A stretch of DNA of 35,712 bases from a bacterium. Its GTDB lineage: Bacteria > Hydrothermota > UBA3073 > JACQXS01 > JAGMCI01. Each line of letters opens with the position of its first letter. Position 1 is the first letter of the stretch. The translations under genes were made by a program, and so were the position numbers. Shown here one piece after another: positions 14,335 to 22,862 of this stretch. The DNA is taken from the NCBI GenBank assembly GCA_030018315.1, contig JASEGA010000021.1, forward strand, positions 1-35,712, read 5' to 3'. Under the pieces are notes generated by a model, which saw only the letters and a program-made list of their open reading frames with translations, was not told the origin of the DNA and ran no database searches.

Positions 14335-16863
14335 TTATTCTCTAAGTGATTTTAGCTTCTTGATTAAAAGCAGTGCGTCAATAGGAGTTATTTTATCAAG
14401 CTCTATCTTGTCAAGTTCTTTTAAAACTGGCGGCTCTTTTAGTTCAAATAAATCTACTTGTTTTGACTTTGCTCGTATTTTGCTTGCTTTTCGCTCATTT
14501 AGTTCAAGTGTATGCAAAATCTCTTTCGCCCTTTTAATCACAACTTGAGGTAAGCCTGCAAGCTTTGCTACATCTATTCCATAAGATTCATCACAGCCAC
14601 CGGGCCTGAGCTGTCTTAAGAATATTATCTTGTCCTCATATCGCTTAACAGCAATTTGGTAATTTTTTATCTTTGACGAAATTGTAGCAAGTTCAGTTAG
14701 TTCATGGTAATGAGTAGCAAAAAGTGTCTTACACCCAATACGATTTGATAAATATTCAATAGTAGCCCATGCAATTGACATACCATCAAAAGTAGATGTC
14801 CCGCGTCCTATTTCATCAAGTAAAACGAGGCTCCTTTTACTTGCATTATTCAATATGTTAGCAGTCTCATTCATCTCTGCAAGAAATGTAGAGACTCCGC
14901 GTGTTAGGTCATCACTTGCCCCAATCCTCGTAAATATGCGGTCACAAACCCCTATACGAGACTCGGTTGCAGGCACAAATGAGCCTATCTGTGCCATAAC
15001 TACAATTAAGCCGACCTGTCTTAAGTATGTTGATTTTCCAGCCATATTAGGACCTGTTATTATATAAATCTCACTATCTTTTTCAAGTATAGTTGGATTA
15101 GGTACAAATTCACCTTCTCTAAGTAGTTGCTCTACAACTGGGTGTCTACCATTCTTAATTATTATAGAGTCACCATCATCTACAACAGGTCTTGTATACC
15201 CATTCCTTTTTGCTACCCATGCAAACGAAGCAAATGTATCAAGTTCTGCAATCTTTTTAGCCACATACTGGATTTCAGTAGTCTTTTTTGCAACCTCTTT
15301 TCTTAGGTCACAGAATAGCTCATATTCAAGCTGCTTTATACGCTCCTCTGCTGATAAAACTTTTGACTCGTATTCTTTAAGCTCTTGTGTAATAAATCTT
15401 TCACCACTCACAATAGTTTGCTTTCTTATGTAAGTTGGGGGTACAAGTTTAAGATTTGGCTTTGTCACTTCAATATAATATCCGAAGACATTGTTAAATC
15501 CAACCTTCAATGATTGTATTCCCGTTCGCCGTCTCTCGTTAGACTCAAAGTCTGAAATCCACTGCTTACCAGAAAAGGCAAGCTTCCTGAGTTCATCAAG
15601 TTCTTTATTAAATCCAGCCTTTATAATGCCACCGTCTTTGATAGTTGGCGGTGGATTATCTACAATTGCTCTATCAATAAGTGAGACAGTGGAGTCAAAG
15701 TTACCAAACTTATAATCTTTTCCACAGGATCCTTCGTAAAACTTGTCCGGTAGAATAGAGTTTAACTCAGGCAAAATCTTAAGTGCATTACCAATCATAA
15801 CAAGCTCTCTTGCATTTGCACGCTCACCTGACACTTTTGCTATTAGACGCTCAAGGTCTGTAATCTTTGAAAGTAGCCTCCGTAACCCATCAAGTAATGT
15901 AGTAGAATTGACTAATTCTTCTACCTTATCAAGCCGTGAGTTTATTTCTTTGGCATCAATTAAAGGGAAGTTAATAAGATTTCTGATAAACCTTCCCCCC
16001 ATTGGAGTACAAGTGTGGTCCAATACCCAGAGCAGTGTGCCTTCACCTTCTGAGCCGCCAATCTTTTGAGTAAGTTCAAGATTCCTCCTTGTAGGTTCAT
16101 CAATAATTAAGTGATTAGAAAGAAAATACGGAGTTACACGATTTATATATTCAAGTCCTTTCTTTTTTGTCGCTTTTATATAAGCAAGTGCGGCACCACC
16201 AGCCCCTATGCCAAGCTTTAAATCTTTGCACCCAAAGCCGTCAAGAGAAGCCACTTTAAAATGTTCAGTAAGCTCATTAAGAGCAAACTCGTACGAAAAC
16301 TCGTAAGGCTCTATTTGAGTAAATTTGATTAATTCAAGTCCCTTAATTTTAAGGGTAGCAGGCGCTATAATTTCGGCAGGGTTAACTTTTTTAAGTTCAT
16401 CTTGTAGTTCATCTTCACTGAGTTCTGTAATTTTAAAATCACCAGTTGATAAATCAACGAGTGCAAGTCCATATTTATTGTTATCATATGCAATTGATGC
16501 AAGATAGTTATTTTTATTGGATTCAAGTAACGAATCGTCAAGTAGTGTTCCACTTGTTATCACCTCAACCACATCCCTTTTAACGAGCTTACCCGGCTTT
16601 GGCTCTTCAAGTTGCTCACATATAGCTACTTTATAACCAGCTCTAACAAGCTTAGCAATATATGGCTGAACTGAATGATATGGGACACCTGCGAGTGGAA
16701 CACCTTGCTGGCGTTGAGTAAGTGCAATACCTAAGATTTTTGAAACTAAAACTGCGTCATCATAAAATGTTTCGTAAAAGTCGCCTAACCTGAAGAATAA
16801 GATAATATCCTGATATTTCTTCTTTATCCTTGAATACTGTTCTAAAAGCGGGGTAAGATTCAT
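14335..16863 (-). CDS. mutS: MutS DNA mismatch-recognition ATPase
   Basis: 842 residues, full length. N-terminal mismatch-binding domain with the wedge FYE (Phe29, Glu31 in LGDFYETF), connector, lever/clamp domains (IGGSEGEGTLLWVLDHTCTPMGGR, FNNVFGYYIEVTKPN) and C-terminal ABC-type ATPase: Walker A GPNMAGKST (604-612), signature region STFLAEMNETANIL, Walker B LVLLDEIGRGTSTFDG, and the H-loop TLFATHYHELTEL. It scans DNA for mismatches and recruits MutL; no mutL is in this window. The ATG overlaps the stop of the upstream TPR-SPOR gene (ATGA), so the two are translationally coupled and transcribed from the promoter at 17547-17575. Confidence 0.97.
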   Translation of the reverse strand: MNLTPLLEQYSRIKKKYQDIILFFRLGDFYETFYDDAVLVSKILGIALTQRQQGVPLAGVPYHSVQPYIAKLVRAGYKVAICEQLEEPKPGKLVKRDVVEVITSGTLLDDSLLESNKNNYLASIAYDNNKYGLALVDLSTGDFKITELSEDELQDELKKVNPAEIIAPATLKIKGLELIKFTQIEPYEFSYEFALNELTEHFKVASLDGFGCKDLKLGIGAGGAALAYIKATKKKGLEYINRVTPYFLSNHLIIDEPTRRNLELTQKIGGSEGEGTLLWVLDHTCTPMGGRFIRNLINFPLIDAKEINSRLDKVEELVNSTTLLDGLRRLLSKITDLERLIAKVSGERANARELVMIGNALKILPELNSILPDKFYEGSCGKDYKFGNFDSTVSLIDRAIVDNPPPTIKDGGIIKAGFNKELDELRKLAFSGKQWISDFESNERRRTGIQSLKVGFNNVFGYYIEVTKPNLKLVPPTYIRKQTIVSGERFITQELKEYESKVLSAEERIKQLEYELFCDLRKEVAKKTTEIQYVAKKIAELDTFASFAWVAKRNGYTRPVVDDGDSIIIKNGRHPVVEQLLREGEFVPNPTILEKDSEIYIITGPNMAGKSTYLRQVGLIVVMAQIGSFVPATESRIGVCDRIFTRIGASDDLTRGVSTFLAEMNETANILNNASKRSLVLLDEIGRGTSTFDGMSIAWATIEYLSNRIGCKTLFATHYHELTELATISSKIKNYQIAVKRYEDKIIFLRQLRPGGCDESYGIDVAKLAGLPQVVIKRAKEILHTLELNERKASKIRAKSKQVDLFELKEPPVLKELDKIELDKITPIDALLLIKKLKSLRE

Positions 16864-17534
16864 CGTCTTACAACAAATCCATTTAATCCATTTTCAAGCA
16901 TAAACTTTTTTGCATCCTCTCTTGAACTAAATTCACCTATCATAACTTTATAATAGTTATCTTCATTCACAATGTAAGGTAGATTCTTCCCCTTCACTTC
17001 GTTCAGGGTCAGAATGACAGATAGGCTTTCCTTGAGTTTTTCAGCATTCTTTTCTTCTTGGAAAGCACCGACTTGGACAGCATATTTATTTGCAGAATCT
17101 CCTACGAGCCGTATGGCCTGTGGAGAAATAAATGAGTAAATTATAGCAATCCATTCTTTAGCAGCTTTAGCACATAATCCCTTAGGATAAGAGGTTACAA
17201 CTTTTTCGTAATTTTTTAATGCTTCAATATATTCACCTTTTGCATAATAGTATTGTGCAATCCTATACAGAGCACTGTCAGCTATCCCAACTTTGTTGGG
17301 ATATAAAGCGAGAATCCTTTCATAGTAACTAATAGCCTCTTTTTGGTCTTTTCTCAACTTTCCAGCCCAATAGAGAACATAAGGAGTAAGTTCATGCTCA
17401 GGATATTGAATTAGGAAACGCTTAACCTTTCTGCTTGCACCATCAAAGTCACCTTTGGTATAAGCCTTTTTTGCATCCTTGTAAAGTTCTAATGGTGACA
17501 GAGTAAATAATAAGATTAAGCATAAATTTTGCAT
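16860..17534 (-). CDS. TPR protein with C-terminal SPOR domain, interrupted by a repeat
   Basis: 224 residues. Signal peptide (MQNLCLILLFTLS), three TPR-like repeats (residues about 17-120: DAKKAYTKGDFDGASRKVKRFLIQYPE, AISYYERILALYPNK, ALYRIAQYYYAKGEYIEALKNYEKVVTSYPK seen as the pattern) and a SPOR peptidoglycan-binding domain from about 150 (KYAVQVGAFQEEKNAEKLKE ... YYKVMIGEFSSREDAKKFM ... GFVVRR). SPOR binds denuded glycan at division sites. Residues 172-185 (SVILTLNEVKGKNL) are encoded by a 40-bp repeat (16981-17020) that enlarges the alpha-1/beta-2 connection in frame. Promoter 12 nt upstream, no SD. Operon with mutS is unusual; functional link unknown. Confidence 0.83.
   Translation of the reverse strand: MQNLCLILLFTLSPLELYKDAKKAYTKGDFDGASRKVKRFLIQYPEHELTPYVLYWAGKLRKDQKEAISYYERILALYPNKVGIADSALYRIAQYYYAKGEYIEALKNYEKVVTSYPKGLCAKAAKEWIAIIYSFISPQAIRLVGDSANKYAVQVGAFQEEKNAEKLKESLSVILTLNEVKGKNLPYIVNEDNYYKVMIGEFSSREDAKKFMLENGLNGFVVRR
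16981..17020. repeat. 40-bp dispersed repeat inserted in frame in the SPOR gene
   Basis: Begins AGATTCTTCCCCTTCACTTC and ends TCAGAATGACAG. It shares AGATTCTTC, ACTTCGTTCAG and AATGACA with the internal module of MITE copy 2 (about 14137-14163) and, less exactly, copy 1. The SPOR reading frame stays open across it. Confidence 0.8.
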
Positions 17535-17546
17535 ATAATTATAATA

Positions 17547-17575
17547 TTTATATTATAAATTTATTCACTTGTCAA
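17547..17575 (-). promoter_or_regulatory. Promoter of the TPR-SPOR/mutS operon
   Basis: Minus strand TTGACA (17575-17570), 17 bp, TATAAA (17552-17547); 12 nt to the ATG at 17534 with no Shine-Dalgarno. Near-leaderless transcript inferred. Confidence 0.65.
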
Positions 17576-17672
17576 GTTTTCGCTTTTAATAAAATAAATT
17601 AAGGAGATAAACAGCGTCTATTTTTGTTGACAAGCTTAAACTTATATGATAAAGTCAATTCAGGGAGGTAAA

Positions 17673-18914
17673 ATGAAACAATTAAGAAAGCCTATCTATG
17701 TGACAGCAGGCTACAACACAATTTCACTCGGCTCAGGTAGGAAAGAATTTAGTCCAAAGGCAGCAAGACCTGGGCTTGAGCATTATATTTCAGAGGCTGG
17801 TAATGGTGCGATAGCACAGATAAATGAGCCAGCTAACATTGACGAAGGAGTAATTACAAACTTTATGGCAGAAAGGTATTGCCGACAAGGAAACAGGCCC
17901 GGTTTCTTCCCTATGATTCATCCATCATTTCAGTATAAGCCAGCTACAGGGGTTGAGGGTGCTTGTGGGTCAGGTGGACTCGGTCTTGTTGTAGCCTGTA
18001 AGACTATACTTGCAGATGTTGCTGATGCTGTTCTTGTAATAGGAGTTGAAGTCCAAAACACTGTAAAAGCAGTTTATGGTGCCGACTATCTTGCAGGTGC
18101 AGGTTGGTATGCTGGTGAGAGGAAGCAAGGGCATGCTCACTTCTTTCCAGCACAATTCTCAGACCGTGCCGGCGCATACTTTGATAAATTTGGTAAAGAT
18201 AAGACAAGGGAGGCTATGGCTCGTTGGTATGAGCAGGCAATTTTGAATGCACGCAAAAACCCTAAAGCACAAGAATATCACAATACAATAGATGACTTAT
18301 TTGCAGTTGGGATGACACCACCAAATCCGAGTGTATTCTGTGAGCATATTAATGTATACGATTGCTCAAAGGTATCTGATGCCGCATCTGCAATTATATT
18401 TGCAAGTGAAGAAGGGCTTAAGAAACTTGGCGTCTCTAAGAAAGATGCTGCTGAAGTTGTAGCTTGGGGTCAATGTGAGGATGACATAACAAAGAAACCT
18501 CCAGACCTCACTAAATTAACTACTACACAAAAAGCAGTAGAGTTAGCTTATGAAAGGGCAGGAATTTCAAGCAAGGACATAAGTGTGCTTGAAGTACACG
18601 ATTGTTTTACAATTAGTGGCGTGTTATCAATGGAGGCTACTGGACTTGCAAGATATGGTGAAGGGGCAGACTTTGTTAGAGAAGGAAGGACAAGAACTGA
18701 AATCCCTACTAATACAACTGGTGGTCTTATTGGTTATGGCCATCCTGTAGGTGCATCAGGAGTAAGGCAGGCTGTTGATATTATGCACCAGTTGATAGGG
18801 AAAGCGGGTGATTGTCAAGTAGAGATTGACTCCAATCGTCCATATGGGATGATGATATCAATGGGTGGCAATGATAAGACTGTAGTAGTGATGATATTCA
18901 AAAAGATAGAATAA
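17673..18914 (+). CDS. Thiolase-family acyltransferase (SCP2/archaeal-type thiolase)
   Basis: 413 residues from the ATG at 17673, chosen over the ATG at 17646 because GGGAGG lies 4 nt before it. Nucleophilic Cys98 in GACGSGG, His309 in LEVHDCF and His357 in GLIGYGHPVGASG. As in the SCP2-thiolase/archaeal acetoacetyl-CoA thiolase group, the second classical thiolase Cys near the C-terminus is not in a CxG motif (the end reads MISMGGND). These enzymes make or cleave 3-ketoacyl-CoA, in archaea usually with an HMG-CoA synthase and a DUF35 protein; neither neighbour is present here, so the pathway is open. TTGACA at 17627-17632 may be its -35, but no good -10 is spaced from it. Confidence 0.9.
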   Translation: MKQLRKPIYVTAGYNTISLGSGRKEFSPKAARPGLEHYISEAGNGAIAQINEPANIDEGVITNFMAERYCRQGNRPGFFPMIHPSFQYKPATGVEGACGSGGLGLVVACKTILADVADAVLVIGVEVQNTVKAVYGADYLAGAGWYAGERKQGHAHFFPAQFSDRAGAYFDKFGKDKTREAMARWYEQAILNARKNPKAQEYHNTIDDLFAVGMTPPNPSVFCEHINVYDCSKVSDAASAIIFASEEGLKKLGVSKKDAAEVVAWGQCEDDITKKPPDLTKLTTTQKAVELAYERAGISSKDISVLEVHDCFTISGVLSMEATGLARYGEGADFVREGRTRTEIPTNTTGGLIGYGHPVGASGVRQAVDIMHQLIGKAGDCQVEIDSNRPYGMMISMGGNDKTVVVMIFKKIE

Positions 18915-18922
18915 AGTCATCA

Positions 18923-18955
18923 GAGTTCATTGAGTCTATTGAGTCGTTGAGTTAA
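18923..18955. repeat. Short tandem repeat, period 8-9
   Basis: GAGTTCATT, GAGTCTATT, GAGTCGTT, GAGTTAA in series, immediately after the thiolase stop. Similar low-unit repeats occur at 1535-1565, 20200-20227, 20291-20330 and 24201-24228. Confidence 0.6.
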
Positions 18956-18992
18956 ATAGTTATGTATGTTTGTTTAAGTTAAGGGAAGGACA

Positions 18993-20438
18993 ATGTTTAA
19001 TAAAATAAATAAATGGGCGGACCAACTTATTGTATTTTTTGGTGCAATAATCTTAAGCACTAATCTTACATTAGCTGATTGGGTAAGAGAAGATATTGGG
19101 GCAGGTGTTGGGCGCATATCGGATGTTACAGTAGGTAATGGCAGGAACGATGACACCTCACGTGTCTATGCAGCATGCTGTGACAGTCATATATATGAAT
19201 TTACATATTATGAACGAGGCTGGATAAAGGTGGATGTTGGGTCAGGTGGACGCGCTATGCATTGTTTAGTGATTGGGACCGGTAGGAATGACACCACTTT
19301 GCGCATCTATGCAGCGTGTGAGGATAATTCTATATATGAGTTTAGTTGGACTGGAGGAGGTTGGACAAAAGTTAAGGTTGGGGAAGTTGAGCCCGGTGAT
19401 TGGGGGATGAGCACTGTAGCAATTGGGGCAGCCAGGAATGATGATACACTTCGCCTATATACAGGCTGTTTTGAGCCATTTCAGGGTGTATACGAGTTTA
19501 GCTGGGATGGAGTGAGCTGGATAAGGAAACGTATAGGCACATTTTATTACCCAGTGGAGTGTATAACAGTGGCTAACGGGCGTAATGATGGTGTGATGCG
19601 TCTCTATATAGGGACCGCTCTTGAGCACTATGGGCATGTTGTAGAAAAGTGGTATCAAGGAGGTTCTTGGCCAAGTGAGATTATAAATGCCGATCTTTTG
19701 CTACCAATACTTGATATTGCAGTTGGGCCGGCTCATAACGATGACACTTTACGAGTCTATGCAGGAGCTAGACTAAAACCAAATATAATAGAGATTACTT
19801 GGTCTCAGGGTATGTGGGGATATTGTCAGCGGGTGAGTGATACTGGTAGAGCTATTATGTATGGTGTAGCGGTTGGGGCTGGCCATAATGATGGTGCGAT
19901 GTATATCTATGGAAGTAATCAGGACTCGCATATTTATGAGTTTTTGTACAAAGGTGAAGTTTGGAAAGTAACAGATATAGGGTTTGGTGGAAGCGGTACA
20001 TCACAAGATGCGATGTATTGTGTAGCAGTTGGTAATGGTAGGAATGATGATACTATACGTGTTTATGGTGGGTGTCAGGACAATCATATTTATGAGTTTA
20101 CATATCGGATAAGTGGTGTAGAAGAGGAACAAGCAGAAAGAAGTAAGAAGCGAGCAGTAAGATTACTACAGAACTACCCAAATCCATTTAGCCAGTCTAC
20201 AGTTATCAGTTACCAGTTACCAGAAGCCAGAATACAGAAGTTAGGAGTCAGATTAACGATTTATGACCTTACTGGTAGACTTATCAAAGAATTTAATCAT
20301 TTAACCAATCAACCATTTAACTGGCTAACTTGGGATGGCAAGGATGATGATGGAAATAAATTACCCACTGGATTATATTTTTGCAAGTTAGAGATAGGTA
20401 AAGAAAGCTTGGCAAAGCAAATAATTTTACTGAGATGA
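18993..20438 (+). CDS. Secreted seven-bladed beta-propeller protein with C-terminal sorting domain
   Basis: 481 residues. Signal peptide ends about residue 29 (LTLA-DW). Seven repeats of about 45-50 residues each carry a (G/A)-(R/H)-N-D-x-x-x-R-(V/I/L)-Y core followed by a Y-E-F-x-Y/W strand (GRNDDTSRVY, GRNDTTLRIY, ARNDDTLRLY, GRNDGVMRLY, AHNDDTLRVY, GHNDGAMYIY, GRNDDTIRVY), so one blade per repeat closes a seven-bladed propeller. I know the type from WOR-3-like genomes but no named family. Residues about 390-481 are the FlgD-like/Por-type export domain (LLQNYPNPFS, IYDLTGRLI, WDGKDDDG, LPTGLYFCKL, KQIILLR). Two tandem DNA repeats lie inside this domain (20200-20227, 20291-20330). SD GGGAAGGA. 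Confidence 0.85.
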   Translation: MFNKINKWADQLIVFFGAIILSTNLTLADWVREDIGAGVGRISDVTVGNGRNDDTSRVYAACCDSHIYEFTYYERGWIKVDVGSGGRAMHCLVIGTGRNDTTLRIYAACEDNSIYEFSWTGGGWTKVKVGEVEPGDWGMSTVAIGAARNDDTLRLYTGCFEPFQGVYEFSWDGVSWIRKRIGTFYYPVECITVANGRNDGVMRLYIGTALEHYGHVVEKWYQGGSWPSEIINADLLLPILDIAVGPAHNDDTLRVYAGARLKPNIIEITWSQGMWGYCQRVSDTGRAIMYGVAVGAGHNDGAMYIYGSNQDSHIYEFLYKGEVWKVTDIGFGGSGTSQDAMYCVAVGNGRNDDTIRVYGGCQDNHIYEFTYRISGVEEEQAERSKKRAVRLLQNYPNPFSQSTVISYQLPEARIQKLGVRLTIYDLTGRLIKEFNHLTNQPFNWLTWDGKDDDGNKLPTGLYFCKLEIGKESLAKQIILLR

Positions 20439-20462
20439 GTCAACGGATATGAGGTTAACAAT

Positions 20463-20490
20463 GTAGTGGCATATTGCAATACACCACTAC
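20463..20490. repeat. 28-bp palindrome between convergent genes
   Basis: Arms GTAGTGGCATATTG and CAATACACCACTAC, complementary at 12 of 14 positions. Its ends resemble those of the 27-bp elements (GTAG.GGC ... C.CTAC). Lies in the gap between two convergent genes; no long T-tract follows. Confidence 0.8.
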
Positions 20491-20543
20491 AAAATAAAGA
20501 ATTACTTTCTCTATTCTTTGCAAAATCAAGTTCTTTTTAAGGC

Positions 20544-22244
20544 TTATCTCAAAATGCTCAACTTATCAGTTGCAGAGTAGTCTCCAGCACTAAGCCTGTA
20601 AAAATATACTCCATTCGCAACCTTCTTGCCAGCCTCATCCGTACCATCCCATCTCACTTTATGAGAACCGAGATTCTGATACTCATCCACAAGCACTTTA
20701 ACTATCCTGCCAGTTATATCATATACCTTCAAATTTACTCGTGAAAGCTCATGATTTATATAGTATGGGATAGTAGTCACCCGAGTAAATGGATTAGGAT
20801 AATTTTGTAGAAGTGTAAACTTTGTAGTAGGTAGAGCCCGCTCTTCTACACCCATACTTTTAGCAATAAAGACTACTTCCCTTGTAGCTCCTGAATCAAA
20901 TGGTGCATCTCCTTGATTCCATATATGGAGTAATGCAAAGTTATCTGTAACTACTGCGTTATAGGCATCGTGATAAAGAATCTCAATACTATCAGCTCTA
21001 AAAGGTAGAAAGTCTATTAGAGCCTGCTCTGCCCTTTCCCCTAATGCAACACCATCACGTGTAGCCGTTACCCTATAAGTAACAGTATCTCCATTTATAA
21101 TAAATTCACGCCTAAAGTTAGGCTCCATCACAGGGTCAAATCGAATATCACACGAAGGTTCACCATACCAGCCCCAGACATCCCTTTCCCTATTCATCTC
21201 ACTATAATTTGTACCGGGAACATGATACTCCATACAAAATAACAATGCCTGGTTAGTAATGTAAAACGACTCTGCCCAAGTGTGTAAGCCCTGTTCTGGC
21301 CATAGATAGCCATGGCCTTTCATATAGACTGTAGCTACTGGAATTGTACTCCCCCAATACCCAATTACTCCACCAGTATGTGCCCAAGAAGGAACAAACG
21401 AGCCGCTACCTAATATTTGACCGTGATTACAGTTATATGGCGCAAAGAATACCTTTGGATTAGTTGAATTCACATTTATATTAGAGCCTGTATATGGGTC
21501 ACCATACACCTGACCATTGCTTGACCGAAAATAGCCCTCGTAACCAGGACTAGGGTAATGCAGTTGCCAAGTATCATGGCTACCATGGCCGCCAGGCATC
21601 ACGAGGTCAAATGTATTTGTATTAAGTAAAGTGACCATAGTATCTGTACAATCCTGTGGCCCATCAGTGTATTTCTCAATAGTGTCACAATCCGGGCGCT
21701 TTACCCATACCATTCCGTATACATGACAGGCAAAATACATACCCTGCCTCACATAATTAAGAAGACCGCCACAGTCTTTAAGCAGGATATTAGAAATAGT
21801 AAGTGAAGGTGTAGTTGCTATCCTCATCGCATCATCCGCTACATAGCCAGTTAATATAGCCCATACTGCATCCCCATACGGGTCGTCATCAAGTGCTCTG
21901 GTAAGCTGGTGTATCCTTCTTACATATTCAGTCGAGCCTACACTTGTGATGTCACTAACTTTAGCTACAAAACAGATATGCGTCGGTCTATATGTAGAGA
22001 GAGCTGATTGAACATCCCACACATTTCCAGTATGAGTAAATACAACACCCTCATGTCTTGCCTGTAAAGTATCAACAACTGCAGCCCAAGACGAGTCTTC
22101 AAGTGTTGAGCTCTTTACTACAATCGCATAATTAAATGGGGGGGCACTCATCTCCACAGGATTCTGTGAACCTTTTATAGTGGAGTCAGCTAAGCTAACA
22201 GCTACCACAACTATCACTGCTAAAAATACAAAAAAGTACTTCAT
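20544..22244 (-). CDS. Secreted peptidase C25 (gingipain)-like protein with C-terminal sorting domain
   Basis: 566 residues. Signal peptide (about 1-19), then a caspase-like C25 domain: candidate catalytic His220 in PGGHGSHDTW and Cys272 in FAPYNCNHGQ, with the preceding parallel strands FNYAIVVKSS, HICFVAKVSD and FDLVMPGGHG. Gingipain-type cysteine proteases have this His-then-Cys order and strand context. Residues about 395-470 look like an Ig-like domain, and 480-566 the FlgD-like/Por-type export domain (LLQNYPNPFT, VYDITGRIV, WDGTDEAGK, NGVYFYRL, ending KLSILR). Start preceded by AGGAGGTG; a TTGACA lies about 25 nt upstream of the SD. The SQNPV segment just after the signal is encoded by a dispersed DNA repeat. 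Protease activity is predicted only. Confidence 0.78.
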   Translation of the reverse strand: MKYFFVFLAVIVVVAVSLADSTIKGSQNPVEMSAPPFNYAIVVKSSTLEDSSWAAVVDTLQARHEGVVFTHTGNVWDVQSALSTYRPTHICFVAKVSDITSVGSTEYVRRIHQLTRALDDDPYGDAVWAILTGYVADDAMRIATTPSLTISNILLKDCGGLLNYVRQGMYFACHVYGMVWVKRPDCDTIEKYTDGPQDCTDTMVTLLNTNTFDLVMPGGHGSHDTWQLHYPSPGYEGYFRSSNGQVYGDPYTGSNINVNSTNPKVFFAPYNCNHGQILGSGSFVPSWAHTGGVIGYWGSTIPVATVYMKGHGYLWPEQGLHTWAESFYITNQALLFCMEYHVPGTNYSEMNRERDVWGWYGEPSCDIRFDPVMEPNFRREFIINGDTVTYRVTATRDGVALGERAEQALIDFLPFRADSIEILYHDAYNAVVTDNFALLHIWNQGDAPFDSGATREVVFIAKSMGVEERALPTTKFTLLQNYPNPFTRVTTIPYYINHELSRVNLKVYDITGRIVKVLVDEYQNLGSHKVRWDGTDEAGKKVANGVYFYRLSAGDYSATDKLSILR

Positions 22245-22319
22245 CTTGCACCTCCTGTTTTAAAGGTAATCTTCCAAATCCTACTTGTCAAGAAAAAAAA
22301 ACTGGTTTACACAAAATTT

Positions 22320-22817
22320 TTATCCCTCATTTTTTAAAAGAAGTTCTTTTTCAATCTCTTTAAGTTCATCGTGTTTGAGGATTGGTTTTTCAGATTCAGA
22401 CGACACTCTTTTAGGTTTATCCTTTATTTTGAAGAATTCTTTTACCCCTAATACATTTGCATTCAATAACAATGCCCTCTCTCTTAGTTCCTTATCACTG
22501 GTAATCACAACTGTAAGTTTTGGATTAGCAGCCTTTTCTACCAATCTGATAATATAGTCATCAGCACTCATAGTATGAGTAAAAATTACCTGTATAGGGG
22601 ATGTATTTAAAGGGTAGTCGTCTAACCCAGGATTGCCATCAAAAACGACTGTGACACGATTCTTCAAACTACCTTGTGGCTTTTTAGTTCGTATGTAGCT
22701 TACAAGTTTCCCTCTACTTTTTTGTAAATTTTTAACTGAATTACCTCTAAAATAAGGCATCTTGTGTAGCAGTGCATGAAGTATGTTGTAGCCGTCAAGA
22801 ATATAATGAATAGCCAT
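22320..22817 (-). CDS. NYN-domain (YacP-like) RNase family protein
   Basis: 165 residues from the ATG at 22817. PIN/NYN fold acids visible: Asp8 and Asn11 in YILDGYNILHA, VVFDGNPG, MSADDYIIRLVEKAA, VVITSDKELRERA and an acidic C-terminal helix. YacP/Rae1-like proteins cleave mRNA on ribosomes in Firmicutes; for this lineage RNase activity is an inference. The frame stays open to a TTG at 22862 through a repeat element (22818-22862), but the fold begins at MAIHYILDG, so I take the ATG as start. There is no Shine-Dalgarno: the element ends at the base before the ATG and replaces any natural leader. Isolated from other genes. Confidence 0.82.
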   Translation of the reverse strand: MAIHYILDGYNILHALLHKMPYFRGNSVKNLQKSRGKLVSYIRTKKPQGSLKNRVTVVFDGNPGLDDYPLNTSPIQVIFTHTMSADDYIIRLVEKAANPKLTVVITSDKELRERALLLNANVLGVKEFFKIKDKPKRVSSESEKPILKHDELKEIEKELLLKNEG

Positions 22818-22862
22818 AAGATTGCTTCGTCCCCCGACTTGTCGGGGGACTCGCAACGACAA
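22818..22862. repeat. Hairpin-bearing REP-like element abutting the NYN gene start
   Basis: Contains a perfect palindrome with arms GTCCCCCGAC and GTCGGGGGAC (22829-22850, 2-nt loop) between AAGATTGCTTCG and CTCGCAACGAC. The flanks match the module at 13447-13478 in reverse orientation. In the mRNA it would form a strong hairpin directly before the start codon. Confidence 0.82.

Noticed and set aside
17627-17655. TTGACA with TAAAGT as thiolase promoter
   Set aside because: The -35 is perfect but the -10 is poor at correct spacing; TATGAT is only 12 bp away. Not listed as a feature.
17646-17672. Upstream ATG of the thiolase
   Set aside because: No ribosome site there, whereas GGGAGG precedes the ATG at 17673 at the right distance, and family members begin near this point.
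20896-20925. GAATCAA...TTGATTC inverted repeat in the C25-like gene
   Set aside because: It codes for an ordinary Ig-like sequence (WNQGDAPFDSG) expected in these proteins, with a long loop; likely chance.
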